A DNA stretch of 52,265 nt from Pirellula sp. (lineage in GTDB: Bacteria; Planctomycetota; Planctomycetia; Pirellulales; Pirellulaceae), in contig JAJTEK010000026.1 in assembly GCA_021299695.1 (NCBI GenBank), positions 1-52,265 of the forward strand. The letters are read 5' to 3'. Positions 9,255 through 17,652 of the stretch are shown piece after piece (positions within the stretch are counted from its first letter, which is position 1; the number at the start of each line of letters is the position of its first letter). The notes below the pieces were generated by a model. The model was given only the letters and a program-made list of their open reading frames with translations, ran no database searches and was not told where the DNA came from. The position numbers and the translations under genes are program-made.

Positions 9255-10403
9255 TCAGACCAACTTGCGGGCCGCGATGACCCGACCGGCCGATGCGAGG
9301 GCCTCGACCAAAGCTACCCGGTCTGTCTGATGACTCCAAGACAATCGGACCGCACCGCTCAACTGAGGCTCGCAGAGCCCCATAGCCGCTAACACATGGC
9401 TTGCCGTTGCACAGACGCTCGTGCATGCCGCCCCGTCGGAGATCGAAATCGATTCTCGCACCGATTCGAGCAGATCGTCGGCATCCCATCCGGGAAACGA
9501 AACGTTCAGCACATGCGGCATGCGGTACTGGGCACTGCCGTGAATCTGACCTCCATGGGACTCTGCCCAGTCGATCACGATCCTGCCGATGCACTCGCAT
9601 GCCTGCTTGCGAGCCGCGTGCTCCTGAAGTGCCAATTCGGCCGCTAGCCCAAATCCAACAATCAAAGGGACAGCCAGCGTCCCGGATCGAAGACCCAATT
9701 CTTGACCTCCGCCGACAAAAATCGGTTCGAGGACCGGTCCCTCCTTGGGCTGTCGCCTAAGGATCAATGCTCCTATCCCTTGTGGGCCGAAAATCTTATG
9801 AGCGCTGATGCTTATCGATGCAATTCCCCGATGCGCGAGCGGTTCGAACTCTCGACCGAACCCTTGGGCCGCGTCGACATGCAACCAAACCCCTCGGTCC
9901 TCGGCCGCTTGGGCCAACTGGGAAATCGGCTGAATAACCCCTGTCTCATTGTTCGCATGCATCAAACTCACAAGCAACGTGTCGGTACGGATTGAATCGA
10001 TCAAATCCTCAATTCGGACGCGACCATCGCCCTGCGGCTTGACAAGCGTCACTTCAAATCCCCACGACCGCAGCCGTTCAAGCGGTTCGAGCACCGCCTT
10101 ATGCTCGATCGCCGAACTGACGACATGACGCTTACCAGAGGCGAGTCCGTACTTGGCAAGACCAAGGATCGCAAGATTGTTGCTCTCGGTCGCCCCACTG
10201 GTGAAAAAAACTTCATTCCGTTTGGCGCCCACCACCCGACCAATCCGATCCCGAGCCTCATGCACCGCATCTTTGGCGTTGTGCCCGTGGACATGGGGAC
10301 TGCCCGCGTTGCCCGGCAACCATCGATAAGCATCGAGCATTGCCTGCAAGACCCTCGGTTCGATCGGATTCGATGCATTGCAATCGAGATAGACCGGACT
10401 CAT
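9255..10403 (-). CDS. Cysteine desulfurase, class V aminotransferase (IscS/NifS-like)
   Basis: The 382-residue product is a PLP enzyme that takes sulfur from cysteine as a protein persulfide. The fold-type I signature is clear: YLDCNASNPIEPRVL at the start, TSGATESNN near residue 68, the PLP lysine in SAHKIFGPQGIG (Lys203), and the catalytic Cys327 in SDGAACTSVCATASHVL. The start ATG overlaps the stop of the terpene cyclase gene by four bases (ATGA), so it is translationally coupled to the operon and is its last gene. It may supply sulfur for the operon's Fe-S proteins or for a sulfur-transfer step. No scaffold protein gene such as iscU lies beside it, and the general housekeeping IscS role cannot be excluded. 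Confidence 0.92.
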   Translation of the reverse strand: MSPVYLDCNASNPIEPRVLQAMLDAYRWLPGNAGSPHVHGHNAKDAVHEARDRIGRVVGAKRNEVFFTSGATESNNLAILGLAKYGLASGKRHVVSSAIEHKAVLEPLERLRSWGFEVTLVKPQGDGRVRIEDLIDSIRTDTLLVSLMHANNETGVIQPISQLAQAAEDRGVWLHVDAAQGFGREFEPLAHRGIASISISAHKIFGPQGIGALILRRQPKEGPVLEPIFVGGGQELGLRSGTLAVPLIVGFGLAAELALQEHAARKQACECIGRIVIDWAESHGGQIHGSAQYRMPHVLNVSFPGWDADDLLESVRESISISDGAACTSVCATASHVLAAMGLCEPQLSGAVRLSWSHQTDRVALVEALASAGRVIAARKLV

Positions 10404-12454
10404 ACTTCGCCCCGTCTGAAGGATTCAGCACGCCTCAAGGCAGCGACCCGCTCTAAAGCAGCAACACTGTAGCAGAGGGGATAATGCCTCTCGAAATACC
10501 AAAGCTTGGCAAAGTAAAATCCGATCGGACTTGCCGGAAATTCGGTCCCTTGCTTGGTGCCCTGAGCGATCCAACCTACCCCAAAATCCATCGCCTTTCG
10601 ACAATCGTCCAAAAGCTCAGGCTCGCAAGGGAACTCCTCAGGGCGCATCACCGCTCGATAGCAAAGGTCGGCCAACACCTCAACCGCTAGAGCAGTCTCC
10701 TCGATCGACCCCAAGGCTCCCGCTTGCGAAGATGGATTTTCGACCCGCAACGAACCTCGATCCGATCCGGTCCAACTCCCATCGGACTGTTGAGCCCTCA
10801 GGAGCCAACGGGCGGCCATCGCAATGCGAGAATGCACCTCAAGTTTGTTGCTTTGCATCAGCCATGGCGCCTGGGTCGCAGCAAGCCAAGCCAACAGCAC
10901 ACGGCTCGTGCCGTAGGTCGGATTCTCTTCATCGCGAACGTGTTGGTTACCAAACCACAACGGCACCCATGATCCGTCCCGCCGCTGGCGCCCCTTGAGG
11001 AATTCCATCGCACGAAGGATCGACTTGCGCATTCGAGATTGCAAGCTCACGTCGGCAAGGTCGATCCAGGCCAACCATGCGCGGATCCCATGGGCCGTGA
11101 TGTCCGGATTGGAGCGATCAAAAGGTAGGGTTCCCCATCCCTTACAAAACGTCGGAATCCCACCGTCGCGATTCTGCAAATCCAATAACCAGATCGCTCC
11201 GGCAAGAGCCTGCTCCCGAAGTTTCCTCTCAGGTTCGATCGCATCAGGACTCGTCTGCGAGTCCCGAGCATCGTAGTAAGCCCGCAAGGCCAGCAGCGCA
11301 CCGGGCGTATCATCTGCATCGGGAACTCCGCCGCTCAGCGGGGTCCATGACCACCCACCAGGGGCCGCGTTGGTGAAGGGATGGACTCGGGTGTACTGCT
11401 GATCGCAGATCCATTGTTTTAGCGATAATTCGCCAGATCCTAATCGGGATCGCCAGTGGCTCGAGTGGCTCAAGGCATTGACCGAGAGGGTCGAGACCCA
11501 GGTTGCTAGATGCGTGTCGATGGCCCAACTCCCGTCGGATCGAAATGAATCGAGCAAAAAACCGACACCTTGGGCGACGGTCCGATGGCCACCGTATCCT
11601 GCGCCGATGAGCGCGATAACGACAAAACTTGTCAGCGGGATCGCTTCGAGAAATCCACCGCTCTGAGGCTGAATCGATTCGAGAACCCGCAAACACCTTG
11701 GGGTCGTCGCATTGCGTATCTGACGCGCCAGCGGGTTGAGCGATGGCGCCTGCCGATGCCGAACCAATCCGATCGCAATCAAGGCTGGCAAGGCATAACT
11801 GACGACTGGGAGTTTCATCGCCGCGAACCAACTGCGAGGAAACGCAGCCAGTTCAAAGGGAAGTTGCGGTACGAGTTTCCATCCTTGTTTCGCAGACGCT
11901 CCGAGCCGTCGGGTCGATGCCAATGCCATCAAGATCGGTACCGAAAACGTTTGGTCTTTGCCATAGCGAGCCCGGACGGCTCGCGCAATGTCCTCGGGAG
12001 CTAAACTCCCGGCAACACGTTTGATCCAGGCCTCCGCCCGCGAAATCGGACCCAAAACAGCTTGCGAGCCTCCGGCGGCTCGCGCCTGCTCTGGCCCCTG
12101 CAGGTTGTTCAACGCCCCCCAAACCAAGAGTGTCGTACTGATGTTGCTCATGCTCTTGACGGTATCTCCCCAGCCTCCGTCGGTGTTCTGGTTCTCGATC
12201 AACCAAAGCCTCCCACGCACGATCCGTTCGTGGATCGCTTCGCGCATGCGAGCATCCAGACTTTGGCAATCGCAAAGGTGGGCTTCCAAAGCACAGACGG
12301 CCGTGGCGGTCGAAAGCGCGCTGCTCGATAGCTCGCCTTCCCAATACCCATGGGCATTGCGAGCTTCCAACAGCGACCGGCGCGCGTTGGCCAAGAGAGC
12401 GTCAAAAGGGTAGACCTGCTCAGGCCGTTGGGGTTCTAAGGCGGGCTCGTGCAT
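10400..12454 (-). CDS. shc: Squalene-hopene cyclase family class II terpene cyclase
   Basis: The 684-residue protein has the length and double alpha-barrel repeat pattern of squalene-hopene cyclases. The catalytic acid motif DXDD is present as DADD at residues 379-382 (GGVPDADDTPG). QW-type repeats recur, for example NTDGGWGDT near residue 90, RSDGSWAIDT near 305, and RRDGSWVPLWFGNQ plus SDGSWTG in the C-terminal half. It would protonate and fold a linear isoprenoid such as squalene into a polycycle at the membrane. It overlaps the cysteine desulfurase gene by four bases and starts just four bases after the prenyltransferase-like gene. No hpnCDE squalene synthesis genes are in the window, so the true substrate is open. 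Confidence 0.9.
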   Translation of the reverse strand: MHEPALEPQRPEQVYPFDALLANARRSLLEARNAHGYWEGELSSSALSTATAVCALEAHLCDCQSLDARMREAIHERIVRGRLWLIENQNTDGGWGDTVKSMSNISTTLLVWGALNNLQGPEQARAAGGSQAVLGPISRAEAWIKRVAGSLAPEDIARAVRARYGKDQTFSVPILMALASTRRLGASAKQGWKLVPQLPFELAAFPRSWFAAMKLPVVSYALPALIAIGLVRHRQAPSLNPLARQIRNATTPRCLRVLESIQPQSGGFLEAIPLTSFVVIALIGAGYGGHRTVAQGVGFLLDSFRSDGSWAIDTHLATWVSTLSVNALSHSSHWRSRLGSGELSLKQWICDQQYTRVHPFTNAAPGGWSWTPLSGGVPDADDTPGALLALRAYYDARDSQTSPDAIEPERKLREQALAGAIWLLDLQNRDGGIPTFCKGWGTLPFDRSNPDITAHGIRAWLAWIDLADVSLQSRMRKSILRAMEFLKGRQRRDGSWVPLWFGNQHVRDEENPTYGTSRVLLAWLAATQAPWLMQSNKLEVHSRIAMAARWLLRAQQSDGSWTGSDRGSLRVENPSSQAGALGSIEETALAVEVLADLCYRAVMRPEEFPCEPELLDDCRKAMDFGVGWIAQGTKQGTEFPASPIGFYFAKLWYFERHYPLCYSVAALERVAALRRAESFRRGEV

Positions 12455-12458
12455 CGTG

Positions 12459-13349
12459 TTACCAAAAACTCAGATGCCCGAGGCTCAAGAGTCCATAATA
12501 GGTGTATTCGATATCCAACGCATCATCCTCCCAGCTTCCGACAAAGCCACCGCGTGCCGTCCAAAGCGTATCGAGGTAATCAAGGTTCTTCTCGGCGATG
12601 AGCCCTAGGTCGAACGAGGTGGTACTCAGCGCATGCAACGCGGTAGCCGTCGACAAAAGGTCGGGCATGACGATCCCTTCTCCGACGCAAAATCCACCGT
12701 CTTGGTGCATCTGCGAGAGCAACCAATCCCGAACTTGGTTCCCCTCGTCGCTGCCTAGGTGACGGAACAAAGAAGCTGCTGCTGCAGTCGTTGGTGTCAG
12801 ACCAAAAGGTAAGTCGGGGCTATTGGAGTACCCTCCATCGTGTGCCAATCGACTTCGGATGCACGAGAGCATTTCCTCTTGAGAACCGATTCGGTAGCCG
12901 ATGTCGTGCTCCAAACCCAAAGCGACATAACAACCGTAGAGCGAGCCGTGGGTTTCGCCCGGCTCGGTAAAGAACCCTCCGTCCTGAGCCCGAAAGCACT
13001 CGAGCCTGGCAATAGTCCGTTCCCGCAGATCCTCCGGCCATAGGCTCTTTGGCAGAAAGGCCCAGCAACGTGCCAAACAGGACAGATCGACGAGGTTGAG
13101 CTCCTCGATTCGCTGATGCTGCGAATTCAGATACCGAGCGATCGGCTCGACCGGCAAAGGCATTTGCAAGGCCATGTAGCCTGCGATTCCAAAGGTGGAA
13201 TAGTACAAATCGGGCTTGCCCTCCCGATCGCAAAATCCACCACTCGGGTGATGCTGCGAGCGAAGAAAGCACGCGACCAATTCGGTCGCATCACCCAGCA
13301 ATTTGGGGGCTAGGCGAGCGACCTGGAGCATTTCTAGTCTCAAACTCAC
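12459..13349 (-). CDS. Prenyltransferase/squalene oxidase repeat protein
   Basis: The 296-residue product is built from repeated units of the protein prenyltransferase beta-subunit / terpene cyclase barrel type. Examples are PSGGFCDREGKPDLYYSTF, AQDGGFFTEPGETHGSLYG, HDGGYSNSPDLPFG, QDGGFCVGEG and ARGGFVGSWED. No DXDD motif for class II cyclisation is evident, so it is either a lone barrel partner of the adjacent cyclase or a prenyl-binding protein. The start at 13349 overlaps the preceding polyprenyl synthase gene by 59 bases; the internal ATG at 13331 would shorten the overlap. The coupling supports a shared pathway. The catalytic activity is unknown. Confidence 0.82.
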   Translation of the reverse strand: MSLRLEMLQVARLAPKLLGDATELVACFLRSQHHPSGGFCDREGKPDLYYSTFGIAGYMALQMPLPVEPIARYLNSQHQRIEELNLVDLSCLARCWAFLPKSLWPEDLRERTIARLECFRAQDGGFFTEPGETHGSLYGCYVALGLEHDIGYRIGSQEEMLSCIRSRLAHDGGYSNSPDLPFGLTPTTAAAASLFRHLGSDEGNQVRDWLLSQMHQDGGFCVGEGIVMPDLLSTATALHALSTTSFDLGLIAEKNLDYLDTLWTARGGFVGSWEDDALDIEYTYYGLLSLGHLSFW

Positions 13350-15015
13350 TGCACCAATCCTTCACTTCCACCGTGAATATCTTGCTGATCACTCGCCGCA
13401 ACAAACCTTTGACACTGGGGTTCTCCAGTTCGGTCAAACACCGGATCGCCTCCTCCTTGTAGGATTCCTGCAGGACGCGGCATCGATCGGCTATCTGATA
13501 TTCGGTAAATAATTTTTCGACCTGTTCGAGTTCGTCGGCCGAGCATGCTTTTCTCCAAGCTCGATCGACAAGTTCTCGATGTTGGGGATTTCCACGGACC
13601 CGCTCATAGAGCAACGCCAAAGGCAACGAAGGTCGCATGGCTTTCAAGTCGCTGAGCGACTCTCCAGAGACCATGTCCTCAAGGTCATCTCGGATTTGAT
13701 AAGCCACCCCAAGCGCATCGCTAAAACGACTGATGATGCCACAGACGGCCGCATCGCAATCGGCTGCCAAGGCCCCGAACTGAAGCGCCACTTCGAAGGC
13801 CGTTGAGGTCTTCTTGCGGAAGATGTCGAGCACCTGCGTCGAACTCAACGGGGCAGGGGACTTGGCCCACTGAAATTCCGCGCCTTGACCTAGACACAAC
13901 GTCCGATGCCCAGAGGCAGCAACCTTGCTGATCGCAATCCGCTGCTGGGCAGATAACCCGCAATCGGCGATCAACGCGTATCCATCTCCGAGGAGCAAAT
14001 CGCCAACGTTCAACGCCACAGCGATGCCCTCTTGGCTATGGAGCGTCGGCTCGCCGTATCGCAAATCGTCATTGTCTTCGATGTCGTCATGAACCAACGA
14101 AGCCTTATGGAAACACTCTGCTGCGACCGCCAACTTCTTGAGCGATATCGGGACGGTGACCTCCGGGTCATCGACCATCGACTTCCAGACACAAGCGGTC
14201 AAGAACGGTCTCCAACGCTTGCCATTTTTGGCCAACCAAGCTCGAGCGATCTGCTCGGTCTGGGTCGGTGCTGGCCCCATGATCTCTTCGAGCGATTCGT
14301 CGTTAAACCACTCCTTGACCTCCCCACGGAGGCTATCGAGGTTGAGTCGATAGGTCGCATCGTCGCTGGTCAAGTGAATCGTCTCCCAAATCCACTCCAA
14401 GTCGACTGTCACGTCCTTGCAGTCGTCTTGAAGCAATGGAATCGCCACGCCAGGGATCGCTGCGGACTCCATGTACGGGAACGCTTTTTCCAAAACGCTC
14501 AAGCAACTGACCCCTACGATCGCATCGATTTTGCCAGTCTCAATGATCGCCATGACCAAGGCCGAACCTTCTGCAACCAAGACCGCATAACCAAGCCGTT
14601 CGGCTTCCTCTTGCAACTCTTGGATGGTGCACAAGCCACACTGTTTGCACAGTAACCCGAACTCATCGAACGGGGCAGGGCACTTGTCCTCGATCCGCAT
14701 GCACTTGGGGAGCAACAGCAGGCGTCTTTGGTAAGGAACCCTCGCGAGTTGGTCGCGCCAAACCTCGCTGTTGAGCAACACGCCGACATAGTCGGTGTAG
14801 ATCGCGGCTAAGCCCTGCTGCTCGACGCAGATCTCTGCATGCCTGCGCAGATCTGCAATCGATAAAGGAGCGACCAACTTTGCATCGATCACGTACTGCC
14901 GAAGCTTGGTTCGCACCGATTCTCTCTCGGGTCGCGTCTGCGGAATGTTCTCTTTGGGCCTGCGCTCGCGCTGCACAGGCACGGCGCGAGGCAAGGTCAT
15001 GATGGGCAATTGCAT
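13291..15015 (-). CDS. DUF116 domain fused to polyprenyl (isoprenyl) diphosphate synthase
   Basis: The 574-residue product joins two domains. Residues about 30-200 match DUF116: LLPKCMRIEDKCPAPFDE then LLCKQCGLCTIQEL, with Cys105, 112, 123, 126 and 129, followed by VLVAEGS and VGVSCLSVLEKAF. The cysteines could hold an Fe-S cluster or zinc. Residues about 250-560 are a trans-isoprenyl diphosphate synthase with KRWRPFLT, the first Asp-rich motif LVHDDIEDND (about residue 310) and the second YQIRDDLED. It would condense isopentenyl diphosphate into a longer allylic chain. I choose the ATG at 15015 because the open frame to 15147 runs into the radical SAM gene. The fusion is unusual and may join redox or radical chemistry to chain synthesis. 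Confidence 0.88.
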   Translation of the reverse strand: MQLPIMTLPRAVPVQRERRPKENIPQTRPERESVRTKLRQYVIDAKLVAPLSIADLRRHAEICVEQQGLAAIYTDYVGVLLNSEVWRDQLARVPYQRRLLLLPKCMRIEDKCPAPFDEFGLLCKQCGLCTIQELQEEAERLGYAVLVAEGSALVMAIIETGKIDAIVGVSCLSVLEKAFPYMESAAIPGVAIPLLQDDCKDVTVDLEWIWETIHLTSDDATYRLNLDSLRGEVKEWFNDESLEEIMGPAPTQTEQIARAWLAKNGKRWRPFLTACVWKSMVDDPEVTVPISLKKLAVAAECFHKASLVHDDIEDNDDLRYGEPTLHSQEGIAVALNVGDLLLGDGYALIADCGLSAQQRIAISKVAASGHRTLCLGQGAEFQWAKSPAPLSSTQVLDIFRKKTSTAFEVALQFGALAADCDAAVCGIISRFSDALGVAYQIRDDLEDMVSGESLSDLKAMRPSLPLALLYERVRGNPQHRELVDRAWRKACSADELEQVEKLFTEYQIADRCRVLQESYKEEAIRCLTELENPSVKGLLRRVISKIFTVEVKDWCSEFETRNAPGRSPSPQIAG

Positions 15016-15037
15016 AAGTGGGTTCTTTACAAGCGGA

Positions 15038-16228
15038 TCAAGTGTAGGCACCGAAACCAAAATACCAGTGCTTCTTGGCGAACCGGTATATCCAACTCTC
15101 TTCCGGGATCTCCTGCCCGGGCTGGTGCTGGCTGGTCCGCGATTCAAGAGCCTCTAATTCTAACATCGCTGTTTTGCGCTGCGTGGTGTCGACGGCAGAA
15201 TGTTTTTCCACCAAAAGCTTGACCAAATCGGGCCGCTCGAGCACCACACAGCCGCGAGTCGCGGCCGCCGATGTCTTGCGAAAATCATCCAAAAACTCGG
15301 ACTTGGCCATGATCTGGTAAATGCTCGGACCGTCGTGAATGCTCTCTTTAGCAAATTGAATGATCGGACAAGGTTCGATCGCCCCCGATGGACCGATGTG
15401 GTGACTGACACCGGTAGCCATCGGACAAAGCGCTCCGCCACGGTCGTCCCAATAAGGCTCGACAATGCCGATCGGAACCCTTGTTCGCATCGAAACGATG
15501 AAGCGACGCAACTGGACGATCTGCTCGGGACTCAACGCCAATTCAGGCGTGGGCTTGGGGCCAACGACTCGATACGTATGGAACCAAGCATAATGGACCC
15601 CCATGCCGATGAGCTTTTTGAGCCACTGCTCGCTGACCAGATCGTAATTCGTTTTGCACACGCTCGTGGCGACCCCCACAATCAACTTGTGCTTGACGGC
15701 CGTCTGCAATCCCAACAATGTCTTGTCATAGACATTCTTCGCTCCGCGACGCTCGTCGCTGATCAAATCGGTCCCTTCGATGCTGATCAAAGGCGTGGCA
15801 TTGCCCGCCTTGCGCAACCGACTCGCGACCTTGTCCGTGATCAACTGACCATTGGTGAATATCTGAAAGTAACAGTCCTTGTGCGACTCGATCACATCGA
15901 GCAAGTCCGGATGCATGAACGGCTCGCCACCGAGAATCCCAAAATAGCTGTTCCCGTGCTTCTTCGCGTCGGTGATGATCCGATTGAGATCGTCTTTGCT
16001 GATCATCTGACGAGGAGATGCGACGTCGACCCAGCATCCCTGGCATCGCAGTTGGCACGAATTGATCACCGAAATAAATAGAAACGGAGGAAAATGCACC
16101 CCCTGCTCGAGCCGCTTTTTGTACTTCTGAACCGATCGCATCCCCTTGTACCCAAAGTTGTAAGCGAACTTCCATAGCAACCGTGTGTCGACGGTTCTGA
16201 GCATGCGTGTTGCGAGTCGTGCGACCAT
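15038..16228 (-). CDS. Radical SAM protein
   Basis: The 396-residue product carries the radical SAM Cx3Cx2C cluster motif in NSCQLRCQGCW (Cys58, 62 and 65), then FGILGGEPFMHPDLL, the GGE loop that contacts SAM, and ISIEGTD. Extra cysteines (LCPMATG, EPCPII, RGCVVLE) lie in the C-terminal half and could bind a second cluster, as in SPASM-like enzymes. It does not match the short HpnH adenosylhopane synthase pattern. I start it at ATG 16228 (product MVARLATRML), because the frame upstream to 16330 runs through the end of the ferredoxin gene. It lies 22 bases after that gene and 22 before the DUF116-polyprenyl synthase. A role in modifying the operon's isoprenoid is inferred from context. Confidence 0.9.
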   Translation of the reverse strand: MVARLATRMLRTVDTRLLWKFAYNFGYKGMRSVQKYKKRLEQGVHFPPFLFISVINSCQLRCQGCWVDVASPRQMISKDDLNRIITDAKKHGNSYFGILGGEPFMHPDLLDVIESHKDCYFQIFTNGQLITDKVASRLRKAGNATPLISIEGTDLISDERRGAKNVYDKTLLGLQTAVKHKLIVGVATSVCKTNYDLVSEQWLKKLIGMGVHYAWFHTYRVVGPKPTPELALSPEQIVQLRRFIVSMRTRVPIGIVEPYWDDRGGALCPMATGVSHHIGPSGAIEPCPIIQFAKESIHDGPSIYQIMAKSEFLDDFRKTSAAATRGCVVLERPDLVKLLVEKHSAVDTTQRKTAMLELEALESRTSQHQPGQEIPEESWIYRFAKKHWYFGFGAYT

Positions 16229-16250
16229 GGTCAAGTCTGCCTGCTGAGAA

Positions 16251-17165
16251 CTAGGATGTTGCCGGTTTGGGGGATACTTCAACTTGTGCTTGCCCAGCCT
16301 GTGCTTGACTAGCCTGTGCTTGCCCAGCAAGAGCCTGCTCGGCTCGCTGCTTGGCCGCCTGCGCCTTGGACTGGATCTGGTCGAAACTCGGCAAACTCGA
16401 GAGCACTTCGGCAGGGATCTCCAAGCCGTCGATGTTGGTCTTGAGTTTATCGAGGCATCGCTGACGTTCTTTCAAGGCTCGATCGTCGTCACGTTCCTTG
16501 GAGAATCGCGACTTGGCCTTCTCGCTGCGGTCCTTGAGCATCGAGTATATGTCTCCGCCGAGCAAGGCGCTGATGTCGACCTTCATCGCCTCGCGCCGCA
16601 CGTCATCCTGGTTGACTTCGTCTCCGTTGATCGGGCCGGCTTTGTACTTCGGAAACAAAATTGCAACTTCGGGACACACGCGCGAACATGCCGGACAATC
16701 GGTCTTGCAATTGGTCTGATTCTGCACGGTGATCTGATTGGCTTGGTTGACACCATACACATCGAACAGACAGAAACTCAAGCATTGCATGCAGTTGGTG
16801 CATCGGTCGTAATCGATCACTGGAAACCATGGCTTCCAATGCGGCCTTGCCTCGGATACCCCGGCGGCCACCGAGTCGATGTATTCGGTCAGAGTTTCCA
16901 AACTGTCGTCCCGAACGTCCCTGGTGTGGATCTTCAAGTCCCCTTGGTCGGATTGGAAGTTCGCAGGGCGCGTGAAGTGACCCAAGATGATCAACTCGGT
17001 ATGTCCAAGATTCCCCAAATTGGCGTTTTGGGTAATCCGCGTGACGGTGTAGCCAAGGTCAAGCAACTTCGGAACGATGCTCCTTCGTAAAGCCGCATCG
17101 ATGGGCTCTGCTCCGGTTCCCTCGTAGAGCAATACCCGTGGACGCTCGCGATTCGTAGCTATCAT
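16251..17165 (-). CDS. Ferredoxin-type protein with two [4Fe-4S] clusters and N-terminal Rossmann-like region
   Basis: The 304-residue protein begins with about 105 residues of alternating strands and helices (RPRVLLYEGTG, then TELIILGHF) that I cannot place. Two four-cysteine motifs follow: Cys122/125/128/132 in CTNCMQCLSFC and Cys153/157/160/164 in CKTDCPACSRVCP. The C-terminal third is charged and ends in a QAQAGQAQ-type repeat encoded by three 15-bp units. It would pass electrons, most simply to the radical SAM enzyme encoded 22 bases downstream. Its start overlaps the stop of the small Cys protein by four bases. The electron-transfer role follows from the motifs; the partner is inferred. 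Confidence 0.88.
   Translation of the reverse strand: MIATNRERPRVLLYEGTGAEPIDAALRRSIVPKLLDLGYTVTRITQNANLGNLGHTELIILGHFTRPANFQSDQGDLKIHTRDVRDDSLETLTEYIDSVAAGVSEARPHWKPWFPVIDYDRCTNCMQCLSFCLFDVYGVNQANQITVQNQTNCKTDCPACSRVCPEVAILFPKYKAGPINGDEVNQDDVRREAMKVDISALLGGDIYSMLKDRSEKAKSRFSKERDDDRALKERQRCLDKLKTNIDGLEIPAEVLSSLPSFDQIQSKAQAAKQRAEQALAGQAQASQAQAGQAQVEVSPKPATS
16285..16329. repeat. In-frame 15-bp tandem repeat, three units
   Basis: Three units of TGTGCTTGCCCAGCC or close variants lie in the 3' end of the ferredoxin-type gene. On the minus strand they encode the GQAQA/SQAQA/GQAQV tail. Confidence 0.9.
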
Positions 17166-17602
17166 GGTGAAACTCCTGTGGCTTGGCTCTCGGCACCCTC
17201 GGTCGTCTCGGCCTTCCCTATCCCAAGCTTGGCACAGACCGTATCGGCCGAATCGGTCCGCATGTTGACAACCTCAATGTACACAGGCTGCTTCGCATCG
17301 CTGTGGCTTGAGTCGCTCTGGTTTGATTCGCTCTGGTTTGAGTCGGTCTGGATCGCAGCACCGGCCGCCGAAAAGAGCCATTTGACGGCCCTGGGATAGC
17401 AAGCCACGATCCGCAAGCCAGCCTGCTGCGAAAGAGGCACAAGCCCCGGATCCTTGCGAGCCGACATCTCGCACAAATCGCTGACGGATTCAAACGGTAA
17501 ATTCGAATCGATCAGACGCTCGAGCACCGAATCCTTGACATCCTCAGGAAGTACTTTCGCGTAGGCGCATCGGCAATACAAAATCGGTCGGTGCTCGCTC
17601 AT
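17162..17602 (-). CDS. Small Cys protein resembling an HdrA N-terminal segment
   Basis: The 146-residue product has YCRCAYAKVLP at residues 9-19, a further Cys in SDLCEMSARKDPG, and LRIVACYPRAVKWLFSAAG near residues 64-82. This order (CxC, lone Cys, then ACxPR with LF) recalls the N-terminal part of heterodisulfide reductase HdrA proteins, though the flavin domain is absent. The resemblance is my pattern reading, not a firm family call. Residues about 86-100 are a Ser/Gln/Asn/Asp linker encoded by 15-bp repeats. It overlaps the ferredoxin gene by four bases, which suggests that the two proteins act together, for example in electron or thiol transfer. Confidence 0.7.
   Translation of the reverse strand: MSEHRPILYCRCAYAKVLPEDVKDSVLERLIDSNLPFESVSDLCEMSARKDPGLVPLSQQAGLRIVACYPRAVKWLFSAAGAAIQTDSNQSESNQSDSSHSDAKQPVYIEVVNMRTDSADTVCAKLGIGKAETTEGAESQATGVSP
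17301..17345. repeat. In-frame 15-bp tandem repeat, three units
   Basis: Three diverged units of CTCTGGTTTGAGTCG lie inside the small Cys protein gene and encode its Ser/Asn/Gln-rich linker. A partial fourth unit follows. Confidence 0.88.
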
Positions 17603-17652
17603 GCGTCCCTGAAGTTTTAGAGGAGATCGGTTTTGCTGCGGCCAAGCAACAA

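Noticed and set aside
9255-10403. Cysteine desulfurase as DndA of a DNA phosphorothioation system
   Set aside because: The start of the protein is DndA-like, but no dndB-E or restriction genes are present and the gene is coupled to the terpene cyclase.
15038-16228. Assignment of the radical SAM gene as HpnH (adenosylhopane synthase)
   Set aside because: The motif context around the Cx3Cx2C cluster differs, and other hpn genes are absent nearby.
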